Assembly (NCBI GenBank): GCA_004011965.1
Contig: RYZV01000001.1
Coordinates: 321,726-385,725 of the forward strand
From: Mycoplasma sp. ATU-Cv-703
GTDB lineage: Bacteria > Bacillota_I > Bacilli_A > Mycoplasmatales > Metamycoplasmataceae
Direction: 5' to 3'
DNA length: 64,000 bases
Shown here piece after piece: positions 52,010 through 62,052 of the stretch. The translations under genes were made by a program, and so were the position numbers. Numbering within the stretch: position 1 is the first letter of the stretch; each line of letters begins with the position of its first letter. The notes beneath the pieces are model-generated. The model worked only from the letters and a program-made list of their open reading frames with translations, searched no databases and had not been told where the DNA came from.

Positions 52010-53377
52010 ATGCGAAAAATTTTCATCTACTCTCTCGCGCCAACTCTTCTCACGAGTTTGCCGGTTTTATCGGCAGTCGCTTGTGCGAACAAACTTGACG
52101 AAAAAGATAAACGCGATGACTGGGAAATCATCCACCAGCAAGCAACCGAAATTAATTTGAATAGGCTTAACGGTATAGAAGATTTTTTTAAGAGTTTTAA
52201 CTCTGTTTACCAAATTTTTATGCCTGAGTTAGCAACTAAACTACTGGCTAAGCCAACTCCGGCCACACTTGTCAAAAACCTTGAGAAACAGAAGGGTATT
52301 GCCCGAGATTCTTACGAAAAATTTATTAAATGGGCCCACAACATCAAGACTCAAGCCGTGGATTTAAAAATTTCCTACACCGACGGAGACCAAACTTGAG
52401 AGCAAAATTTTGATATGAGCGAATTCCGTGCGTCTGTTTTAGCGTTTAAGAAAGACTTGAAAAGCGAAAATTACCACCTTGTCACCGATTTAAAAACTGG
52501 CCTACAAGACATTGTGAAAACTTTTTGGAATGGCGACGAGCGCATACCTGCTCCTAACATGATAGCGATTGCTGCTCAAGCACTTGGAATAAGTTTTGCT
52601 ATTAATTTTAGTGGTTTCACCACTTTACCAGGCGAAACTAGACACCATTTTTTTCGAATTCTAGATTCTTTGCACGCATTTTCCAAACAAGTTACCGATT
52701 CAACCGTTTGAAAAAAATGATCCGCCGGAAAAAAATACCAATTAATTCTATCCAAAAACACATTTTCTAATCAGTTTGCTGATTTTCACGAAGCGATTGG
52801 AAAAAAACTAAAAACCAATCCCGAAGATTTAAACGCCTTTTTAACTAAGCAAGCGCTGTCGCCAGGCGAGAAACCAGAGCAGTGGGCAGACAAAATTCAC
52901 CAAGCTATCAACGAATTTTTAAAACCAGAAGTTGAGCGATTTGGAAAAACCGGCTTAAAAGCTGATTTTCAAGTTCAAGTTAAATGGTACGCTTCAGAGT
53001 TGTCAAAAGTTGATAAAAATCAAGAAGAGCGAAAGCATAAATTTAATGTTTGAGTTAAGACTACTGACCCTTACAAAGAAGAAAGATTGCCAAAAATTGC
53101 TTACAAACAGATGCTGACACTAGACCAGAATTTTAAGTTACTGGAAGTTGATCCATTGCCTTCTGACCAAGATCAAAGTTACACGTCTAAGGTTGACCAA
53201 TTCAAAGGACTCAGTCTTTATGAGGTAGTCGGCGACGGCGCTTATGGTCAAGACCAAAAAACTTTAGAATTGATGTTTGAGAAAGCCTTGGCCGTTCCCA
53301 AAGACTTAACAGGTCTTAATAATTTTGAAGCACAACTAATGTTTAACATCGTCAACATTTACTCAGAAGCCGATTAG
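52010..53377 (+). CDS. Surface lipoprotein, paralog of the next gene
   Basis: A 455-residue lipoprotein with a signal peptide ending AVAC (Cys at about residue 25). Shared with 53441-54298: FNSVYQIFMP/MDQSFKIFMP, a WKKWSAGKKYQL/WKNWMTGKKYAL block, and NNFEAQLMFNIVNI/NNWEAQLVLSIIKF at the end. It carries an extra inner segment of about 130 residues relative to its paralog. It could belong to the mycoplasma 'aromatic cluster' lipoproteins, though I am unsure. TATAAT at 51951-51956 and a strong AAAGGAG before the ATG. Confidence 0.82.
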
Positions 53378-53398
53378 GTTGCTAGCCCTTTGGAACTA

Positions 53399-53422
53399 GG
53401 TGTATAATTTTTGGTATACACC
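53399..53422. promoter_or_regulatory. 8-bp inverted repeat over the -10 box of the 53441 lipoprotein
   Basis: GGTGTATA and TATACACC frame 8 bases; the left arm includes most of the TATAAT at 53403-53408. This is a possible operator, or a hairpin at the 5' end of the mRNA. The RBS AAAGGAC follows. Confidence 0.5.
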
Positions 53423-53440
53423 CAAACAAAGGACTTATTT

Positions 53441-54298
53441 ATGAAAAAAACCCGCTCTTTTAGACTGTTTTGACCGACCTTAATTGTGACTTCCCTCCCC
53501 GCTTTTTCGCTTTTAGCATGCGGAGGGAAAAAAGTTGAAAACGGAAAAGATCCAATCGAGCAAAACGCGGTGCTAATTGATTTAAATTCTGCTAGTTCTG
53601 TCCAAGCGGTGTTTGGTCAAATGGACCAAAGTTTCAAAATTTTCATGCCCAAAAGAGGCGATCAAATGATGACGCCGGTAACTGACGGCAAAGACGATCA
53701 AAAGTATGTGAGCGAGGCAGATTTTGAGGTTCTCAAAGGTTACATTAATAAAATTGACTTTAGCAAACCAAAATTAGTTTTAAAAAGTTCGGGTCAGCAG
53801 CAAGAATTTGACTTGAGCAAAATTTCTGGCGCGCTTGCCAAAGTTAAGCAAGAACTTGCTTTAGGTTACCAAGCAGTTAAGACGACAAAAGAAGTTAATG
53901 ACATCGTTGCTGATACGATAAACAAACCCGCCAACAACTTAACGGCGATTACAAATCATGCGATTGGAACGCTTTTAGCGACTAAGTTAGTTTCCTTTGC
54001 GGCCATCCCTGGCAATGGATTTACTTACTATAACGACATGTTGCAGGAGTACCATGTTTTGTCTTACGCAGTTTCTCAATCAAATGTTTGAAAAAATTGG
54101 ATGACTGGTAAGAAGTACGCTTTAGTTAAAGCGCCCCAGGATATGAGCGCAGAACCAGAAGCTATTAGTGTTTCGCCGGGCGATTTGTACGATCAAGGCG
54201 ACAAAATAGAGTTTTCCTTGCCCAAACCAACTAACCAGAACGAAATGAATAACTGGGAGGCCCAGTTAGTGCTTAGCATTATTAAGTTTGTTGCCTAA
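53441..54298 (+). CDS. Surface lipoprotein, shorter paralog
   Basis: A 285-residue lipoprotein: signal peptide MKKTRSFRLFWPTLIVTSLP (one TGA-Trp) and lipobox LLAC. The mature protein is mostly helical, with the FKIFMP, GKKYALVK and NNWEAQL blocks shared with the upstream lipoprotein. It has its own promoter with the inverted repeat at 53399-53422. The function is unknown; a surface antigen is likely. Confidence 0.82.
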
Positions 54299-54329
54299 GT
54301 TAGCACTTTAATAGAATTAGGACCATAAC

Positions 54330-55166
54330 ATCAAACGCCATTTTTACAACGGACAAGAGTATCAGCTCGATGAAGTTAACAAACGAGTTGAAATTTTGCC
54401 AACTTTTTTGGACAAACTCCGCCAGAAGAAGTTGTGGGGCAAGTTCGGTTTTAAAAAAATTGGCGGCTCTTTAATTGGCAATGTTTTAAACCTAAGTCGC
54501 TTTGGTTCGCCCTTTGCGGCTTTTTGCCGCATATTTTGGATTGACCATCCGCCCTTAGATCGTAAATACTTAAACGCTGGTCAAAAAATTGAGCCGATCG
54601 TGATTGATTTCTTGCGGGAAAAAATTGCTCACCCGATCGAAACTTTTGACGCTGTTAAGTATAACTACGACTACTTTGCCGACCGTCACCCGGTCGTGGG
54701 CGGACTGCCCGATGCTTACGTCAAGGAAACTAACATGATCATTGAAGTCAAAACTACCGCCGAAAAAAATTGGGATTTTTGACTTATGAATAAACCACCT
54801 AGTCATTACATTCGCCAAGCTCAAATTTACGCCCACTTAATCGGCGCCGATCGTTTTACGATTGTAGCCACTTTCTTAAAGGAAAATGATTACGAAGATC
54901 CGGCCAATTACGACATTAAAGATCGTAAAGTCAAGAATTGGAATTTTAAAGTCAACCTTCCCCAAGTCAAAGATGACTTAGAAAAGGCGGAAAATTGGTA
55001 TCGGCAAGTTACGGTCTCAGGCAAGTCACCAACTTATAATTTGGACATTGATGCCGACTTAGTCGCTTGACTGAGGTGCCGTAATTTAGACGAGTGGCTT
55101 GACTTAAAAAAGAATTGAATCGAAAGCGGTAAACTGATTTTGCCAACTCAAGAGAGCAATTCTTAA
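54330..55166 (+). CDS. YqaJ-like PD-(D/E)XK nuclease, probable non-ATG start
   Basis: A 278-residue putative nuclease of a mycoplasma family. Conserved blocks are KKIGGSLIGNVL, AFCRIFWID, AGQKIEPIV, and the catalytic GGLPDAY plus MIIEVKT (Asp, then Glu-x-Lys). The first in-frame ATG/GTG/TTG is TTG at 54396, which would remove KRHFYNGQEYQLDEVNKRVEI, a segment that reads like a true family N-terminus. The frame is open back to 54321, and ATC at 54330, 12 bases after a TAGAAT, is my preferred start. The stop lies 2 bases before the next gene. Confidence 0.72.
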
Positions 55167-55168
55167 GC

Positions 55169-55987
55169 ATGAAAAATTTAGTCGCGAACATCAAGGTTTT
55201 TTTTCTGGATTTAGATGGAACGCTAGTTGATGAGAAAAACGACCAAATATCACAAGCTAACGCGCTAGCAATTAGTAAGTTACCGGCGGGAGTTCAGGCC
55301 ATTATTTCAACCGGTCGGCAAGGACCCAAGGCGACTAAGTTTATTGACCAGTTAAACGTTAAATTCGCTGTTTGCGCCAACGGGGCTTTAATTGTTAACC
55401 GAAGCGGAGCGATAGTTTTTGCTCGCACCATGAATTCGCGTCAAATATCAACCGTTCTTGGTTTTATTCGCCGCAACAAACTTTCCTTTAAATGCGATGA
55501 CCAAATGATCGCTTACGGCGTTCGGGGTCTTATTAGTCGCTTTTTCGTGCGCAAACTTGGTTACCGCGTGACCCGCAGTTACGCGGTTAGTCCCAAAAAT
55601 TACTACAAAATAATGGTTTGAGGAAAACGAAGGGGCAAAATCAAACGTTTAACCGAGCAGTTGAGAATGCTTGTACCTTCGGCTTCGGTGGTTAATTCAA
55701 CCCGCGGATGAACAATTGAAGTCACCGATCAAAAGGCAACCAAAGGTTTGGCCAACCGTTACGTTTGGGAAAAATTGCTTCGCATCAAAAAAATTGAGCA
55801 AACCGCCCACGTTGGTGATTCGCTCAACGATTCAACTGTCGTGGGGCACGTAGGTCATTTAATCGCGCTTAAAAACGCCGATCCAGCGCTTAAAAAAATG
55901 GCTTCCATCCTAGGTCCGGACTTCCGTAATGGAGGTGTTGCCAAAGTCTTAGCTGGCAAAAACTTAAAAGCGGTTAAACTTCGATAG
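55169..55987 (+). CDS. HAD-IIB (Cof-type) phosphatase
   Basis: A 272-residue HAD enzyme: motif I FFLDLDGTLVDE, motif II IISTGRQG, motif IV HVGDSLNDSTVVG. The usual DSxND is kept. TGA-Trp codons are at KIMVWGK and RGWTIE. The substrate is unknown. It follows the nuclease by 2 bases and overlaps the 3' end of the convergent membrane-protein gene by 14 bases. Confidence 0.88.
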
Positions 55988-57419
55988 TTTTGTACATTCA
56001 GTTTCGCAACTTAATTAAGCCGATCAGAATTAACGGCACAAAAGTCACGCTTCTTAAGTACGTGAAGTTGTTTTCTAATCCCACTAAAGACAAGGTCGGG
56101 TAAATGAGTGGATTAAAGGCGGTAGCAAAAATTAAACTGACTAGCACTACTCCAGTTCGCCAGTGGATAATTTTGGTTCGCAAAATCGATCAGAAAATTA
56201 AAACCGTCACTAACGCTAAGATCGCTAAAGCATAAATAACGGCTTGGACAATTTTTAAAATTCCTACCGCCTCTTGACTAACTACAAAAGTTTGGTAATC
56301 AAAAACAAGGTGCTCTTCCCAGGCTATGTCGGTAATACTGCGCTGAGAAAAAGCGAGTACTAGGGTGGCAATTAGCAAAATTGTGACCAAAAATACGACC
56401 GGTATAACCCGGTTATTTCTTTGCAGAAAGTAGTTAATTTTGGCGATTAAATCGGTGGTTTTGCTAACGGTAATGATAATGTAAACGACTGCCAACACCA
56501 CTAGCAGAAGGTAAACGATTCAAAAGTTTAACCAACTGACTACAATCACTAAAATTGGAATCATCAGTTGCGAGAAAAAAAGCGATGGCATCGGTTTTTT
56601 AAGAAAAATGTAAATTAAAGAAACAGATATGGATAAGGCGCTTAAAGTGATAAAAAGTCGGTGTTCAATAATTCAAGCCACCAAAAAACCAATTACGAAT
56701 ACAAAACTGTACCTTTTGCGGGAAAATTGAATTATGTTGAGTGCTATTAATAGCAAAAAAGGCACTAAATAAACGCCCAGCAAACTTTCAATTTGTCCGT
56801 TAAAGTTGAAAAATATCACCATTAAAAAGGCTAAAACCCAACTAATTAGGTAGTCTCAGAAATTTCTTTGCCGGGAAAAGCGCATCACAAGTGCACTGAC
56901 TGCGCTAACTACCACACTTAAAGCCAAAAATCCGACGATTCATTGTTTAACAAAATCCAGATTCAAAGCGCTAACGCTGCTTAAAACGTTTTGAGTTCAC
57001 TGCCAAAGGTAACTAAAAAAATTAAAGCGGTTACTTTCTGATTCCGGGACGATTTCTCTTTGGACGACAAAGTTGTAAAAAAGCAAAATTGTTAAAGCAG
57101 CTAACAAAATAAAAAGCACCGTTTGGTAGTCAACGCTAGCTAGACGTAGGCGGACTTTCCCGACGAAAATGTACGAGAAAATTAAAAAATCCTTAGCAAC
57201 AAAAATTATGATCAAATAAACGATGTTGGGCGTGATTCAAGCGAAGGGCAAAAAAGCTAAGAAGGTGCAACCTAGGTACGTTGCAACTCCCAAAGACCAA
57301 ACCGCGCTTTCATTGTTAATAAATAAGTTGTTGGTCAATGAAATTTTTTTGCCTAAAACATAAACCTCAAAAGCGATAAAAAGAGCAATGATTACAGCAA
57401 TCGAAATTTGGTGCACCAT
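55974..57419 (-). CDS. Polytopic membrane protein, unknown function
   Basis: A 481-residue, strongly hydrophobic protein with roughly 11-13 membrane segments, joined across several TGA-Trp codons. I recognise no transporter signature; the layout recalls polysaccharide polymerase/flippase-type proteins, but nothing proves this. TATAAT on the minus strand (57429-57434) lies 9 bases before the ATG, so the leader is only a few bases. Divergent from tRNA-Cys. Convergent with the HAD gene and overlapping it. Confidence 0.75.
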
Positions 57420-57466
57420 GGTAGTATCATTATATAGACAGACCATGTATAATTTAGGTCTGACAG

Positions 57467-57541
57467 GGCACCATAGCCAAATGGCCAAGGCTGAGGTTTG
57501 CAAAACCTTGAATGCCGGTTCGAGTCCGGTTGGTGCCTCCA
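57467..57541 (+). tRNA. tRNA-Cys (anticodon GCA)
   Basis: A 75-base cloverleaf: acceptor GGCACCA/TGGTGCC, anticodon loop TTTGCAA, TCCA end. A TATAAT about 20 bases upstream is the promoter. Confidence 0.95.
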
Positions 57542-57545
57542 AACT

Positions 57546-57622
57546 GCGCCCGTAGCTCAATTGGATAGAGTGCTTGGTTACGGCCCAAGAGGTTGAGGGT
57601 TCAAGTCCTTCTGGGCGCGCCA
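57546..57622 (+). tRNA. tRNA-Arg (anticodon ACG)
   Basis: Acceptor GCGCCCG/TGGGCGC, anticodon stem CTTGG/CCAAG with loop TTACGGC, GCCA end. A34 would need TadA editing to inosine to read CGU/CGC/CGA. Confidence 0.94.
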
Positions 57623-57656
57623 TATGTCTTCTGACGCCCAAAAATTTAGGAAGTAA

Positions 57657-58292
57657 ATGCACAAAATAGCAAATTGTTTAGTTGTCGGTGGCCCAATCGC
57701 CGTTGGCAAAACTGCTTTGCTTGAGGCCTTACCTTTTCAAGTTGTGCCAGAGTTAGTCAAAAACGACGAGTTGCAAGAAATTTTGTTAGCCGGACTTTAC
57801 CGCGGAGACAAATTGGCTGCCGAGGTTTTTCAGTTTGACATGCTTTTTAAACGTTTTGAAAAATACCAAGAACTGGCTAACCAAACAAGCACCCACGCTT
57901 TTGACCGATCTATTCTAGAAGATTTGTTGTTTGCCAAAACTTTGTTAAAATCGCCGTCTGATCTTCAGTATTACCAAGCTTTGTGAACTAATTGTTGAGA
58001 CGTCATAGCGATGAAAGTCGGATTGCCCAAACTTTATATTTTGCTGACTTGTTCCTGACGGACTTTTAAGAAGCGTCTTTTCGCTCGCGATCGCTACGTG
58101 GAAGTAAGCAACTACCGCTCTAACCGCCGGTACTTTAAAAAATTGCACAAAAATTACCGTTCCCACATGTTAAGCAGTTTTGCTGATTACGGCATTAGTT
58201 ACGTGGAGATTAAAACCGATCGATTAAGCGTCAAGCAGATATCCGATTTGGTGCTGGAAGAGCTCACTAAACGAGGGATAAAATGAAACTAG
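57657..58292 (+). CDS. Deoxynucleoside kinase, copy 1
   Basis: Phosphorylates salvaged deoxynucleosides. It has 211 residues: P-loop GGPIAVGKTALLE at about 11, the substrate/ERS-type motif FDRSILED, and PKLYILLTCSWRTFKKRLFARDR at the lid. TGA-Trp codons occur at 57984-57986 and at the end; reading the last one as Trp makes it end at TAG 58290-58292, overlapping copy 2 by 10 bases. It starts 35 bases after tRNA-Arg and may be read from the tRNA promoter. Confidence 0.9.
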
Positions 58293-58900
58293 CTAATTTC
58301 ATCGTGATCGGTGGTCCGATCGCAGCGGGCAAAACCACACTGACTGAATCATTGCCGTTTGATTTTGTCAGCGAAATTGACGAAGATGATCCAATTCTTA
58401 AAATTTTGCTAGAGGCTAGTTATTCCAAAAAAAATGTCCATCCCGAGGTCATCGAATTTTACTTTTTAAAGCTGCGCAAAATGAAGTATGAAAACCACGC
58501 TCGTTCCCGCAAAATGCACGTTTTAGATCGCTCAATTTTGGAAGCTCCTATTTTCGCTCGCAACACTTTGCCCAAGGCTAGTTTTGCTTACTGGTACGAT
58601 TTGTGATGCGCCGAAGTTCAGGAGCTAGTTCGCAAGTTCGGGGTTCCAAAACTTTACATTTTGTTAACTTTAAATTTCCGCACTTTTGAAAAGCGAGTTT
58701 TAAGTAGAGGTCGCTCGGCAGAGTTAAAACATTTCCAGAGCAACCAAGGTTTTTTCCGGAAGGTCTTAGATCAGTACGACGAATTTATGCAGGACATTTT
58801 TTTGAAGTTAAAAATTAATTACCACCGAATTAACACTAACCAGAAGAGCTTGGAAGAGGTTCGAAAAGAAGCACTAGAACTAGTGGAAAAGTGGACCTAA
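58283..58900 (+). CDS. Deoxynucleoside kinase, copy 2
   Basis: A 205-residue paralog of copy 1: P-loop GGPIAAGKTTLTES, LDRSILEAPIF, PKLYILLTLNFRTFEKRVLSRGR. Residues lining the substrate pocket differ from copy 1 (for example ELVKND against EIDEDD), which suggests different base preference. Dimeric dAdo/dGuo kinases of Firmicutes are also encoded as tandem pairs. It is coupled to copy 1 by overlap. Confidence 0.9.
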
Positions 58901-58943
58901 ATTTTTGACTAAACCATTCCTAACTATATAATGGGTAAGCCCT

Positions 58944-60497
58944 ATGGATTTGCGTCAACAAAAACGTCGAGCCACCTTCATCCTGATAACTTTCTGGGTG
59001 ATAGTCGGATTGACTTCGGCTTTGCTTTACGACTTAGAGTGGTTTATTCAAAAAGTCATTTTGTTTAACGGTCGACTCGTTCAAGATTTAGCCAGCGAGA
59101 AAATTAGTTTCACGTCTTTAGACGGTCAAGAGATAACGATAGCATTTAAGGATTACGGAGTCACTTCAACCAAGACCTTTTACGAGCAACTTGACACTTT
59201 AATTAGTTCTGATCAAGGCAGCAATTTAATCAAGTATTATGACGCCCGGATTAACTGAGCGTTTAAATTGGAAGGACTAATTTTTTCCGGCGGCGGTCTT
59301 TTTGCGGCCTTTGTTTCAGGCCCGCTCGTCATTTTAGCTGTTAACAAACGAAAAAATTACCGCTTAATCGTCTTGCCGCTAATCATTGTTTTTGCGATTG
59401 CTTTAGCTACGCTTGCGCCATTAGTTTCGTCGCTTTTACTTTTAATCGTTGTTTTCACGCCGATTTTTGCTTTTGGTTACGGCTACCGCACGGCTCTTGA
59501 CCCTTGGGCAACTTCGGTGGCTCGGAAAAGTAACGTTAAAATATCGTTTGTGCGCGGTTTTTACGAAGTAGGAGCCGGGGTCGGCTCACTTTTCATTACG
59601 CAAATTTATTTTCACTTTAATTTTCACGCCAAAAACATATCTTATGCGAGCGGAACTCCTTACTACATTGTGGGCATGGCGCTAGTTATTTTGGCGCTCT
59701 TCTTAGCTTTTTTAATGCCTAACAACGTTTTCAGCGAATCGCACGTTAGCCACCAACTGAGCGAGCGCAAAATTAAAGAAGTTGAAAAGTCAAACTTAAT
59801 TAACAAAACGTTAGTGTGGAAAGACATCGTTTTCAAAAAATCTTTTTTGATTGGTTTAGTCGCTTTTACCTTGATGATCGGCACTATTCAAGCTTTCAAC
59901 TCGATTTGAGTTAACACGGTTGAAAACTTAACTAAGACCGCTCAAGCAGTCAAGAACGTTCAACACATTGGTTACCAAAAGATTTTTTCAACTTTACCAC
60001 GGGTTTTGTTCGCTTTTATAATGCTAAAAGTGATCGGTCGTTTTCCACTCAAAAAAATGCTGATTTTAATCGCGGCTTTTTCTTCGCTAAGTTGGTTGAT
60101 GATCGGCACAATCGTTTACTTAGTCAAAGGACTAGATCCGCTTTTGATTGATCTTTTGGGCGGAGTGGCCGAAGCTTGCGTAGCAACCATGACGATACTT
60201 TTAGGTTATGAATTTGTTTCGCGACTTTCAACGCTTAACACTCGACCGACGGTTTTTGTGATTTTTAACTCGGTCACTTACGGAATTGGCGGAATAATTT
60301 TTGTCCAAATTAACGCTTTTTTATCTAAGACGGTAGTTTTTGGTGCCGAAGGATTTTTAGTTTGGTTAGTGATGTCAATTGCCGTAGCCGTTTCTCTAGT
60401 GATTGTGGCTATCTTCTTCAGGGAGCAAGACTACTTAACCCGCGAAACTGACGAACACCTTTTTGATAAGCAAACCATTAAGCAGAGGAGAGGGTAG
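58944..60497 (+). CDS. MFS-type transporter
   Basis: A 517-residue protein with about 12 membrane segments and a roughly 75-residue outer loop after the first segment. The two-half layout and the cytosolic middle loop (ERKIKEVEKSNLINKTLVWKD) fit the major facilitator superfamily. TGA-Trp codons are at RINWAFK and NSIWVNT. The substrate is unknown; the adjacent deoxynucleoside kinases make a nucleoside substrate worth testing. TATAAT at 58927-58932, 11 bases before the ATG. Confidence 0.72.
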
Positions 60498-60499
60498 CT

Positions 60500-61354
60500 A
60501 TGATCACTCTTTACGTATGAATTCGCGTCCGATGCTTGGCCTACCGAAAAGTTACGCATCGCTCGGTTTTAAACTGGGAAAAAACTAAGTTAATTGAGCG
60601 CGGTTTAAAGCTACCAAATCTTGCCAGTTTTGAAAGCCCTTTTCGAACAATTAAAACTCGCTTTGGTAACCTAAAACTTTACCGGCACGGAAAAAGTTCC
60701 CAAGTGGTAGTTTTTGTCAACGGACTAGTTAGTAACCACTGCAGCGCTTTACGATTAGTTGACTACTGGAATTCGCGTCAGTACAGCGTGATTGCTTACG
60801 ACAACTATGGATGGAGCGATTCGCGACAATTTGGCAAAACAACGCTGGGTAAAAAAGAAGCGCTTTTACTCAAAGATGTTTTAGATTTTGTCAAGGAACA
60901 TCTTCGCCCTTCTAAACTAATCGTTTACGGCGAATCAATGGGCGGAGCCACGCTTTACCGTTTCATTGATAAGTTTGGTGCGCGCCAAGCCGATAAGTTT
61001 ATCGTGGATGCTGGTTATTTCTCATTTTTTAAAAATGTGATTTGACTCGGCTACCGTCAAATTTGAATTTTTATTTGGTTAGCTTATTTTCCTCTCTTAT
61101 TAGTTTTTTACTTACAAGGTTGACCAATTAAATCTTTTATTAGTTCGGAAAAATTGTCGACCCTGAAAAACGTTTACCACCTTCAATCCAAGGGAGATTC
61201 TTTGGTCGCTTACCGACACACTAAAAAATGGTTGCCTTACGTCAAGCACCACGTTTACACAAACGAAAATGTTCGGCATGTTCTAGGGTGGTACGACGCT
61301 TTAGCTGAGCATTACGAAACTCTGGACGAGTGGATTGGTTACCGAGCAAATTAA
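60500..61354 (+). CDS. Alpha/beta hydrolase
   Basis: A 284-residue hydrolase: oxyanion region FVNGLVSNHCSALRL, nucleophile elbow YGESMGGATLY (Ser), and a late His in NVRHVLGWYD. A hydrophobic stretch (about 185-215, rich in TGA-Trp) suggests membrane association. It may be a lysophospholipase or esterase, as the next gene is a glycerophosphodiesterase and translation is coupled (TAATG). GAGGAGAGGG precedes the start. Confidence 0.82.
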
Positions 61355-62052
61355 TGACCTATTTAATCGCTCACCGCGGATTTCGCTCCGGAGACAAAGA
61401 AAATCGGGCCGTTGATTTTCAAAATGCGTTGCAATTTACCCGCGCGGTTGAGTTTGATGTGCGCCTCACCCGGGACAAACAAGTTTTGATTTTTCACGAC
61501 GAGGATTTTTATCGCATCGCTCGTGATTCGCGTCGAGTCAAAAGTTTGGATTTTGCCCAAATTAAGCAGATCAATTTTTTCCTTAACAAGCCCGATTTTA
61601 CACCGCTTTTGTTTGATGATTTTATGGAAAAGTTTGGCGATGATTACCAGTTAATCAACGTGGAAATTAAACCTGACCATTACACCTTAGAGGAAGAGAA
61701 AATTATTTTCAATAAAATTCAAAGTTGAAAACATTTAAAAGCCCAAATCATCGTTTCCAGTTTTGATTTTGATTTACAAAAAAAGATTATCAAGTTACCC
61801 TCTCGTTTTAAGAAAGGTTTTCTTTTCAACCGTTTCAGCGATTTAAACAAAATGTCTTGGAGTGATTTTGACTACTTACACGTGCCATTTAAATTGCTCA
61901 ACTCTCCGCGCTACATCAAAACATTTAAAGAAATTAACCGACCTTTAATCGGTTGAACCTACCAAAACCAAAGCCAAGCTAACCGATCTAAACAAATTTA
62001 TCAGCAGCAAATGTACGGCTACATTAGCGACAACCCCGAACTTAAACTTTAG
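61354..62052 (+). CDS. Glycerophosphodiester phosphodiesterase
   Basis: Splits glycerophosphodiesters from host lipids into glycerol-3-phosphate and an alcohol; in glycolytic mycoplasmas glycerol-3-phosphate leads to hydrogen peroxide. It has 232 residues: AHRGFRSGDKENR (His-Arg and Glu), EFDVRLTRDKQVLIFHDE (metal site and catalytic His), VEIKPD. No signal peptide. Coupled to the alpha/beta hydrolase. The last 11 bases overlap the convergent rarA. Confidence 0.92.
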
